The notes beneath the pieces were generated by a model, which did not search any database, was not told where the DNA came from, and saw nothing but the letters and a program-made list of their open reading frames with translations. DNA of 5,885 nt from Pseudomonadota bacterium (GTDB taxonomy: Bacteria > Pseudomonadota > Gammaproteobacteria > GCA-001735895), in NCBI GenBank assembly GCA_022545625.1, contig JACZQS010000165.1:1-5885 (forward strand), in the 5' to 3' direction. How positions within the stretch are numbered: the first letter of the stretch is position 1; every line of letters begins with the position of its first letter. The position numbers were made by a program, and so were the translations under genes. This document shows positions 1 through 4,359 of this stretch, piece after piece.

Positions 1-339
1 GAGGACAAGGTACGGCAGTTGACCCATGCCCCTGCGAGTGGTGTATGGCGCATGGACAAATACGGTGGCATTACCTTCGATCGTCACGACCTCGACTGGA
101 CTAATGTCATCGACAACGATGAGGCTTTTTATCTGCGCGTCTATCGTGAAGGCGACTACACCTATAAGGGCGCTGATCTGGGTATTATCGTATCGCGTGG
201 GCGCATGCAAACTGAAAAACGCGAACTGCGCGAGCGGGCGAAAATGTGGACCGCAGCGATCAACGCCGAGTTTCACGGAGTTGTACCGCCAAAGCCGCCG
301 GTATTTCCACAGGACCCGTACAGATCGAAACTGTTCTAG
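1..339 (+). CDS. C-terminal part of a probable ATP-grasp domain protein (5' end outside window)
   Basis: The frame is open from the left edge (first codons E-D-K-V-R-Q) to a TAG at 337-339, so this is the last ~112 residues of a longer protein. A TTG at 19 and an ATG at 52 are internal and should not be taken as starts. The visible part has an acidic/aromatic stretch (WTNVIDNDEAFYLRVYREGD) followed by GADLGIIVSRGRMQ and then an Arg/Lys-rich helix (ELRERAKMW). This resembles the end of the ATP-grasp fold of biotin-carboxylase-like ligases, where a 'lG.Iv..G.t' strand is followed by a helix. That assignment is from memory of the fold, not from a catalytic motif, because the ATP-binding residues lie upstream. 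If correct, the protein would join a carboxylate to an amine or thiol using ATP. The tail is Pro-rich (VVPPKPPVFPQDP). It converges on the amidase gene across a repeat-containing gap. Confidence 0.6.
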   Translation, partial: EDKVRQLTHAPASGVWRMDKYGGITFDRHDLDWTNVIDNDEAFYLRVYREGDYTYKGADLGIIVSRGRMQTEKRELRERAKMWTAAINAEFHGVVPPKPPVFPQDPYRSKLF

Positions 340-433
340 TCGTGCAACGGGGCCTGGTACCTACTCAAACTTGTCATAACAGTAACAGCAGCGGTCCGGC
401 GGTCCGAAACTTTGAGCTGCCACCACTACACAT
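340..433. other. intergenic stretch after the ATP-grasp-like gene
   Basis: No gene is evident between the TAG at 339 and the repeat pair. The one visible oddity is a perfect tandem duplication of the 8-mer GCGGTCCG at 391-398 and 399-406. No convincing hairpin with a T-tract that would end the upstream gene was seen here; the hairpins of the following repeat could serve instead. Confidence 0.4.
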
Positions 434-434
434 C

Positions 435-457
435 CCTTCTCCCCTTTGGGGAGAAGG
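435..457. repeat. hairpin of REP-like unit 1
   Basis: Perfect 10-bp stem CCTTCTCCCC / GGGGAGAAGG with a TTT loop. On the + strand it lies 95 bases after the stop of the ATP-grasp-like gene. It is followed by GTTAGGATG rather than a T-tract, so it is not a classical intrinsic terminator. Confidence 0.85.
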
Positions 458-530
458 TTAGGATGAGGGGTGTGCAACGAAGTAACTTTAATATCCTACA
501 TTACCACTAACTTTTTAACCCTCACCCTAA

Positions 531-554
531 CCCTCTCCCAAAATTGGGAGAGGG
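531..554. repeat. hairpin of REP-like unit 2
   Basis: Perfect 10-bp stem CCCTCTCCCA / TGGGAGAGGG around an AAAT loop. It begins 15 bases past the stop codon of the amidase on the minus strand, so it is in the right place to stabilise or end the amidase mRNA. On the minus strand it is followed by GGTTAGGGTGAGGG and then AAAAAG, so a true U-tract is absent. Confidence 0.85.
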
Positions 555-569
555 GACTAGTACTCCATT

Positions 570-1976
570 TCAGGCCGATTGCTGCAACGATTCGACTATC
601 GGCTGGGGGATTACTATCGAATGCTGCCAGTCGATTAGCGTTTCGATCGCCTCGGCCACCCGCAGCACTTCTTCATCGCTGCCGATTGGTCCGAGTACCT
701 GCAACGATAGCGGTAATCCCTCATCGCCGATACCCATCGGAATCGCACAGGCAGGTAACTCGGCAAGGTTGGCATCGTAAAGAAAACTGGCCCAGTCAAG
801 CCAGGGTTTTTCGATCGGCATATCTTCAATTTTATGCGGATGGATACTACCATGCGGGAAGGCTTCACAACCCAGGGTTGGTGTGATCAAAATGGAAGAT
901 TTATTACGTTCAAACATTGTCTGGTAAGCATCACGAATAACCTGGCGATTATCCTGCGCCCGCTGAAATTCCTCCTGTGTAAACTGTCCGCCAAAGTCGA
1001 TAAAATCGCGGGCGACCTCGCCTATACTGGCGGCATCATGATTTTTTGGTTTAGCGTGCATGGCGGCATCGAAGCTCGCGGTAACGGCCCAGGTCACTAC
1101 AGATGACGGTAGGCCGGGACTATCATCAATCAGGCGAGCACCGGAATTCGCTAATTTATCAAGCAGGCTTCGAAATGCCTGCCGCACATCACCATCAACC
1201 GGTGCGATTCCGAGATCTTCGGAAACAATCAATGGGTAGTCTTTAAGGCCCAACGATTGAGACTCCTGGTAAGCTGCTGCATCCGGGTTCAACACGCTGT
1301 ACATCAGGTGCGCGTCCGCGACGCTTCGCGTCATCGGTCCGTAGGATACTATCGATTGCCATGACGGAAAGCAGGGCTCGCGTGGGATAGCGCCAAAACT
1401 GGGTTTAAACCCGACGATACCACAAAATCCAGCCGGAATTCGGATCGATCCACCACCATCGCCACCCAGCGAAAAGGCGCCCAAACCGGCGGCGACCGAA
1501 GCAGCGGCACCACCTGAGGACCCGCCACAGGTACGCCCCAGGTTCCAGGGATTTGAGGTGAGACCATAGAGTTCCGAACTGGTGATGCCAGTCAGGCTGA
1601 ATTCGGGACAGGTTGTTTTAGCAAATATAATAGCGCCCGCCTGTTCGAGCAATTCAACTGCCCTGCAGGTTTCATTGGGCACAAATTCTCTGAGTGTTCT
1701 GGACCCGTTAGCGCAGGGATAGCCGGCGAGAAACTGTGAATCCTTTATCGTAATTGGCAGACCGCCCAGAAGCCCGGCTTTGCCTTTTTCGAGTTTTTTA
1801 TCAGCTTCGCTGGCTAACTGGCGGGCCCTGTTGTACAGCTTTTGCGCAAATGGATTAAGGTAGGGATCGATTTTGTCCGCATGCGTTATGGTTTGTTCGA
1901 GCAATTCCGTAGCGCTGATCTCACCTGTTTTTAATGCATCGATTTGTTGTATTGCTGTTTTTTTTATGTACTGCAT
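570..1976 (-). CDS. amidase signature (AS) family hydrolase
   Basis: A 468-residue cytoplasmic enzyme of typical length for the amidase signature family, which hydrolyses carboxamides through a Ser-cisSer-Lys triad. All three residues are visible: Lys78 in PITIKDS, the cis-Ser Ser153 in CGGSSGG, and the nucleophile Ser177 in GGDGGGSIRIP. The Ser153-Ser177 distance of 24 equals that in FAAH and malonamidase. The downstream CGIVGFKPSFG and GPMTRSVAD motifs are also standard. No signal peptide was seen. I chose the ATG at 1976 (MQYIKKTAIQQI) because family similarity begins there; the frame stays open for 56 more codons upstream, but those translate a hairpin-rich leader. The start lacks an AG-rich ribosome binding site (CCGGGTCCGGCAAT precedes it). 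The gene follows the VOC gene on the same strand after 200 bases, so it may be co-transcribed or have its own control. The substrate is unknown; GatA is unlikely because no gatB or gatC is adjacent. Confidence 0.93.
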   Translation of the reverse strand: MQYIKKTAIQQIDALKTGEISATELLEQTITHADKIDPYLNPFAQKLYNRARQLASEADKKLEKGKAGLLGGLPITIKDSQFLAGYPCANGSRTLREFVPNETCRAVELLEQAGAIIFAKTTCPEFSLTGITSSELYGLTSNPWNLGRTCGGSSGGAAASVAAGLGAFSLGGDGGGSIRIPAGFCGIVGFKPSFGAIPREPCFPSWQSIVSYGPMTRSVADAHLMYSVLNPDAAAYQESQSLGLKDYPLIVSEDLGIAPVDGDVRQAFRSLLDKLANSGARLIDDSPGLPSSVVTWAVTASFDAAMHAKPKNHDAASIGEVARDFIDFGGQFTQEEFQRAQDNRQVIRDAYQTMFERNKSSILITPTLGCEAFPHGSIHPHKIEDMPIEKPWLDWASFLYDANLAELPACAIPMGIGDEGLPLSLQVLGPIGSDEEVLRVAEAIETLIDWQHSIVIPQPIVESLQQSA

Positions 1977-2000
1977 ATTGCCGGACCCGGGATTTACAAA

Positions 2001-2032
2001 CAACGGGCGGTGAATACCTGCACCGCCCGTTG
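2001..2032. repeat. perfect 12-bp stem hairpin in amidase leader
   Basis: CAACGGGCGGTG (2001-2012) and CACCGCCCGTTG (2021-2032) are exact reverse complements around an 8-base loop (AATACCTG). On the minus strand the stem ends 24 bases before the amidase ATG and is followed by TTTGTAAATC, a short T run that is too weak for a standard terminator. It could act as an mRNA stabiliser, an attenuator or a protein binding site. Confidence 0.85.
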
Positions 2033-2040
2033 AACAGGAT

Positions 2041-2095
2041 AACGATTGTGTTACGACCGACGCCAATGGCTCGTCGGTGCGATAGTACAATCGTT
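2041..2095 (+). repeat. 55-base compound stem-loop in amidase leader
   Basis: The outer arms AACGATTGT (2041-2049) and ACAATCGTT (2087-2095) are perfect complements. The stem continues as GTTA/TAGT (2050-2053 with 2083-2086), using two G.U pairs on the + strand. After a 2x4 internal loop comes ACCGAC/GTCGGT (2056-2061 with 2073-2078), then GCC/GGC (2062-2064 with 2068-2070), leaving an AAT loop and a TC bulge. The wobble pairs become C/A mismatches on the minus strand, so the fold is better in + strand RNA, opposite to the flanking genes. A TTTTT run follows at 2102-2106 on the + strand, six bases beyond the stem. Confidence 0.75.
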
Positions 2096-2124
2096 CCAGT
2101 GTTTTTAATAGCCAGGCCCTGATT

Positions 2125-2159
2125 TTAAGGCACCTCTGAATCAATCAGACCTTCCTTAA
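2125..2159. repeat. two-tier inverted repeat downstream of the VOC gene
   Basis: Outer arms TTAAGG (2125-2130) and CCTTAA (2154-2159) enclose inner arms TCTGA (2135-2139) and TCAGA (2145-2149), with a symmetric 4x4 internal loop and a 5-base loop. It begins 18 bases past the VOC stop on the minus strand. No T-tract follows, so a role in VOC transcript termination is possible but unproven. Confidence 0.55.
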
Positions 2160-2176
2160 GACCCATCATCGCTGGT

Positions 2177-2731
2177 TCAGGCCGTAGCAGTTTGTTCAAA
2201 CGCTGGGGGTTCTATAGCATAGGTTGCGGCAGGAATCTCGGAATCTGCAACAAATTCTTCAACTGTGGCAACACCGAATTTAGCACGATTACTAATTTCT
2301 TCCTGCGACAGATTTTCGATCTTGCTTGCAAGCGACCAGAGGTGACCATTGCCATCGACCAGAATTCCAGTTCTATCTCCCCAATAAGCGTCAAATAACG
2401 GAGTACGGACAACAGCACCGGCTTCAACTGCGCGATTCCAGCTTGCGTCAACATCGTCCAGGTACAGATGTATCTGGCCAGCAGAAACATTCATTGTCAG
2501 AGGTGATAAAATACCCTGTTCAGGGGCTTCCTGGTTAAGGGCGATAATACTATTGCCTATCTTGATGGTTGCATGTACTGCAGCTAATTCGTCAGTAGCA
2601 GTGTGACGAGTCAGCAGTTCCGCACCAAACGCGGCCTGATAAAATGCCACAGCACTATCAACATTGATAACCGTCAGGCAAGGGGTTGCGGTTCTGTAAC
2701 CGCGTGGGATTGGTGATACTTTCTTGCTCAT
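2177..2731 (-). CDS. VOC-superfamily (PhnB/glyoxalase-like) protein
   Basis: A 184-residue protein with two beta-alpha-beta-beta-beta modules of the vicinal oxygen chelate fold. The first covers about residues 14-70 (TPCLTVINVDSAVAFYQAAFGAELL, the typical 'l.v.d...ai.FY...FGAe' opening, written here with the full stretch at residues 16-40). The second covers 85-137 (QIHLYLDDVD, then YWGDRTGILVDGNGHLWSLA). The YWGDR...D..GH.WS.A pattern followed by an LSQEEISNR helix marks the PhnB-like branch. Members range from metal-dependent isomerases and dioxygenases to antibiotic-binding proteins, and many PhnB-like ones have no known reaction, so none is assigned. The last ~30 residues (Ala/Glu/Pro-rich) extend beyond the usual end of the domain. 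The start is ATG at 2731, supported by CAGGAGA about 10 bases upstream. It is divergent from the small gene at 2860 and upstream of the amidase on the same strand. Confidence 0.9.
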   Translation of the reverse strand: MSKKVSPIPRGYRTATPCLTVINVDSAVAFYQAAFGAELLTRHTATDELAAVHATIKIGNSIIALNQEAPEQGILSPLTMNVSAGQIHLYLDDVDASWNRAVEAGAVVRTPLFDAYWGDRTGILVDGNGHLWSLASKIENLSQEEISNRAKFGVATVEEFVADSEIPAATYAIEPPAFEQTATA

Positions 2732-2859
2732 TTCTTTAGATTCTCCTGAGTCAGGGATCGCCCTGAGTTTATTGAGTTAACAGTAATTGATGCCAGTGAG
2801 TTGTAGCTTTCGACATCATGGTACATAATGTAGTCAATAAAACGATATTTGTCAACACC
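2732..2859. promoter_or_regulatory. divergent promoter region
   Basis: This gap separates the VOC gene (-) from the two-gene unit on the + strand and should carry both promoters. For the + strand, TTGTAG (2801-2806) and CATAAT (2824-2829) are 17 bases apart. The -10 box matches five of six sigma-70 positions but the -35 box is poor. For the minus strand I see no convincing pair of boxes. The VOC side carries a good Shine-Dalgarno (AGGAGA on the minus strand, within 2741-2748). The part from 2821 to 2859 is clearly AT-richer than the coding DNA after it. Confidence 0.45.
2751..2766. promoter_or_regulatory. dyad TCAGGG-N4-CCCTGA upstream of the VOC gene
   Basis: Perfect 6-bp arms (2751-2756 and 2761-2766) around ATCG. 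It lies just upstream of the VOC ribosome binding site, so it may be an operator for a dimeric regulator or a short hairpin in the VOC mRNA. The minus-strand word CTCAGG of the dyad recurs directly at the Shine-Dalgarno (CTCAGGAG), which could allow alternative pairing with CCCTGA. Confidence 0.4.
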
Positions 2860-3255
2860 ATGAGCCAAGATGTATTTTTAGGTATTGCCGGTTCGGTCAC
2901 CCAGGCCGACCTGGCGCCATTGCGTGAAGCAGCCCGGCTTGGCGATTACGCGGTGGTTTACCGGGTCGAGCGCCTGCATCAGGGTGGCGGCTACGGCGAT
3001 CAGGATAAACATCCATTCTCCTGGGCGGTTGCGGTCTATGTAGATAGCCAACTTTGTCGGGTATTTAATGCACGGGGTGCGGGTCGTGAGTGGAATAGTA
3101 TCGATCGGCTCGGCGGTTGGTTACGCGATCAGGGTTTCTGGTACTGGTGGACTCGAAACGACCTTGAACCCCTGGGTACGGCCCTGGTAGAACTGGAAGA
3201 TCCAGGCGAATTACATCCTGCCGATTTACCCGAACCGCCTGATACGACCCTCTAA
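2860..3255 (+). CDS. small unrecognised protein, coupled to the C45 hydrolase
   Basis: I do not recognise this family. From ATG 2860 it encodes 131 residues (MSQDVFLGIAGSV...), soluble, with no signal peptide or membrane segment. A longer start at 2818 would add 14 residues (MVHNVVNKTIFVNT). I prefer 2860 because the added part is AT-rich unlike the rest, and the best -10 box (2824-2829) lies inside it; neither start has a clear ribosome binding site. Visible features are an N-terminal helix (DLAPLREAARLGDYAVVYRV), a central strand pair (WAVAVYVDSQLCRVFNARG), and an aromatic cluster GFWYWWTRNDLEP near residues 96-108. The tail is acidic and Pro-rich. The stop TAA overlaps the ATG of the C45 gene by one base (TAATG), so the two are almost certainly translated together. 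This suggests a partner or accessory role for that enzyme, which is inference. Confidence 0.75.
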   Translation: MSQDVFLGIAGSVTQADLAPLREAARLGDYAVVYRVERLHQGGGYGDQDKHPFSWAVAVYVDSQLCRVFNARGAGREWNSIDRLGGWLRDQGFWYWWTRNDLEPLGTALVELEDPGELHPADLPEPPDTTL

Positions 3256-4319
3256 TGGCACTGGCGACCCAGATGGATTTTACTTTCCGTTCATTGATTG
3301 AAGGAAAGCCCGGTACTGTCTGGCAACGTGAATTTAATACCTTGTGGCCTGCCTACCGACGCTGGTTTTTGCGCGACGGTGAGGGCGACAGGCCCACCTA
3401 TTTGCAGTCACTTCAGGCACTACGCCAACATATGCCCGAGTTACTGCCGACTTACGAAACCATGGTCGAACTCGCTGGCGGGGGTGACCATGCCGCACGC
3501 TTTCTCGCACAATATTGTCCGCCACCCCTGTTTCGCGGCTGCTCACAAGCTGTGTACATTCAAAATGAACCCGTCATCGTGCGTAATTATGATTACTCAC
3601 CCTATGTATTCGACGGCCTGTTAATGCGCAGCCATTTCGACCAACGTTCGGTTATCGCGATGATCGACTGCATGTCAGGTGTTCTCGATGGTATGAACGA
3701 GGACGGACTGGCGGTATCTATGTCGTTTGGGGGTAGAGAGGAATTTGGCGAGGGATTCGGCATTACGATATTGCTACGTTATATACTCGAATACGCTACC
3801 AGCGTTAAACAGGCCATTGAGCTGGTAAAGGACATCCCGGTACACGGCGCTTACAACGTGACACTACTCGATCGTAACGCTGACTATGCCACCATTGCGA
3901 TAGCCCCCGGCAAGCCCTCGCGAGTAACCCCGGCTGGAATCGCGACCAATCATCAACGCGGTAGCAGTTGGCCTAAGTACGAAGATAAAGTACAGACCGC
4001 GTTACGATTCGAGCATTTGAGCGAACTAGTCGCGCACCAACAACACAGTGTTGACAACTTCGCCCAACTGTTTTTACAACCGCCCCTGTTTAATACCCAG
4101 TTTGCGCGCGGATTCGGCACGTTATATACCGCGGCCTACTACCCCTGCCGCGGCGAATGTCACATCCTCTGGCGCGATCACGCCTGGCGTTTTGGTTTTC
4201 AGAATTTCGAGGAAACCGAGTACCGAATAAGTTTTATCGACCCCGAAGGCTACCCAGTAATCGGGCAGCCCTATGCCGAGGTTTATACCAGCCATAAACT
4301 ACCAGGGTTGTCTTTTTAG
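3255..4319 (+). CDS. C45-family autoprocessing Ntn acyltransferase/hydrolase (penicillin acyltransferase-like)
   Basis: A 354-residue protein resembling acyl-CoA:6-aminopenicillanate acyltransferase (peptidase family C45). These Ntn enzymes cut themselves before a Cys, which then becomes the N-terminal nucleophile and cleaves or transfers acyl amide groups. The likely nucleophile is Cys96 in FRGCSQAVYI, so Gly95-Cys96 is the cut site; the ~95-residue propeptide is close to the 102 of the fungal enzyme. Supporting core motifs are VIVRNYDY (107-114), GMNEDGLAVS (146-155), GAYNVTLLD (198-206, with Asn201) and ATNHQ (230-234), all typical of this fold. There is no signal peptide, so it should act in the cytoplasm. 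It starts at the ATG overlapping the stop of the preceding small gene and is followed by a short terminator-like hairpin. The substrate cannot be read from sequence; a penicillin pathway is not implied, as bacterial relatives hydrolyse or form various amides. Confidence 0.9.
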   Translation: MALATQMDFTFRSLIEGKPGTVWQREFNTLWPAYRRWFLRDGEGDRPTYLQSLQALRQHMPELLPTYETMVELAGGGDHAARFLAQYCPPPLFRGCSQAVYIQNEPVIVRNYDYSPYVFDGLLMRSHFDQRSVIAMIDCMSGVLDGMNEDGLAVSMSFGGREEFGEGFGITILLRYILEYATSVKQAIELVKDIPVHGAYNVTLLDRNADYATIAIAPGKPSRVTPAGIATNHQRGSSWPKYEDKVQTALRFEHLSELVAHQQHSVDNFAQLFLQPPLFNTQFARGFGTLYTAAYYPCRGECHILWRDHAWRFGFQNFEETEYRISFIDPEGYPVIGQPYAEVYTSHKLPGLSF

Positions 4320-4325
4320 GTAGAT

Positions 4326-4344
4326 CGCACGACGAGTGCGTTTT
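4326..4344 (+). terminator. short terminator after the C45 gene
   Basis: CGCAC (4326-4330) and GTGCG (4336-4340) form a 5-bp GC-rich stem around GACGA, directly followed by TTTT (4341-4344). It starts six bases past the C45 stop codon and fits an intrinsic terminator, although the stem is short and the T-tract ends after four bases. The 40-base convergent gap contains no other clear signal for the decarboxylase on the other strand. Confidence 0.5.
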
Positions 4345-4359
4345 AATACAGCTTTGTAA

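Larger units (their letters stand above)
434..555. repeat. REP-like doublet: two inverted copies of a GGGAGAGGG-TTAGGGTGAGGG type repeat
   Basis: Two related units face each other. Unit 1 (434-470) is a hairpin followed by TTAGGATGAGGG (458-469). Unit 2 (519-555) is the reverse complement pattern, CCCTCACCCTAA (519-530) followed by a hairpin. The 12-base tails match at 11 of 12 positions. The stems match except for a paired change described in the findings. The 48-base spacer (471-518) is AT-rich. Because the units are inverted, the whole 122 bases could also fold as one long cruciform. This sequence type is, from general knowledge, common in proteobacterial intergenic DNA; inverted pairs of REP sequences are called REPINs and are thought to be moved by RAYT (TnpA-REP) transposases. 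No such transposase gene is in the window. The element sits between two convergent genes, the usual location, and may help end both transcripts. Confidence 0.8.
1977..2176 (-). other. 200-base structured leader between VOC gene and amidase
   Basis: No convincing gene lies here. The stretch holds three successive inverted repeats (2001-2032, 2041-2095, 2125-2159), which together cover over half of it. It may be an amidase leader, a small mobile palindromic element, or both. A frame of 56 codons continues upstream from the amidase start without a stop, but the translated residues look non-conserved and run straight through the hairpins. No clear sigma-70 promoter was found on the minus strand. 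Confidence 0.6.

Noticed and set aside
19..339. Complete 106-residue gene starting at TTG 19
   Set aside because: The frame continues upstream without a stop to the window edge and the peptide begins mid-domain, so it is the end of a longer gene.
470..886. Open frame on the + strand crossing the repeat and the amidase 3' end (contains LTLTLSQNWERG)
   Set aside because: That peptide is the well-known artefact of translating this repeat family, and the rest is antisense to a clear amidase gene.
834..1106. Open frame antisense to the amidase
   Set aside because: No ribosome binding site or family resemblance; it lies wholly within the well-supported amidase on the other strand.
2001..2035. Integron attC site, because the hairpin is followed by GTTGAAC, which fits the GTTRRRY core
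   Set aside because: The left partner should read RYYYAAC, but the sequence there is AAACAAC, and the hairpin lacks the paired L boxes and extrahelical bases of attC. No integron cassette layout is present.
1977..2144. 56-codon N-terminal extension of the amidase, open in frame up to 2144
   Set aside because: The extra residues translate straight through two hairpins, show no family resemblance, and the amidase fold is complete from the ATG at 1976.
4346..4359. TACA-N4-TGTA hairpin as terminator of the decarboxylase
   Set aside because: Only four AT-rich pairs and no T-tract on the minus strand; too weak to call.
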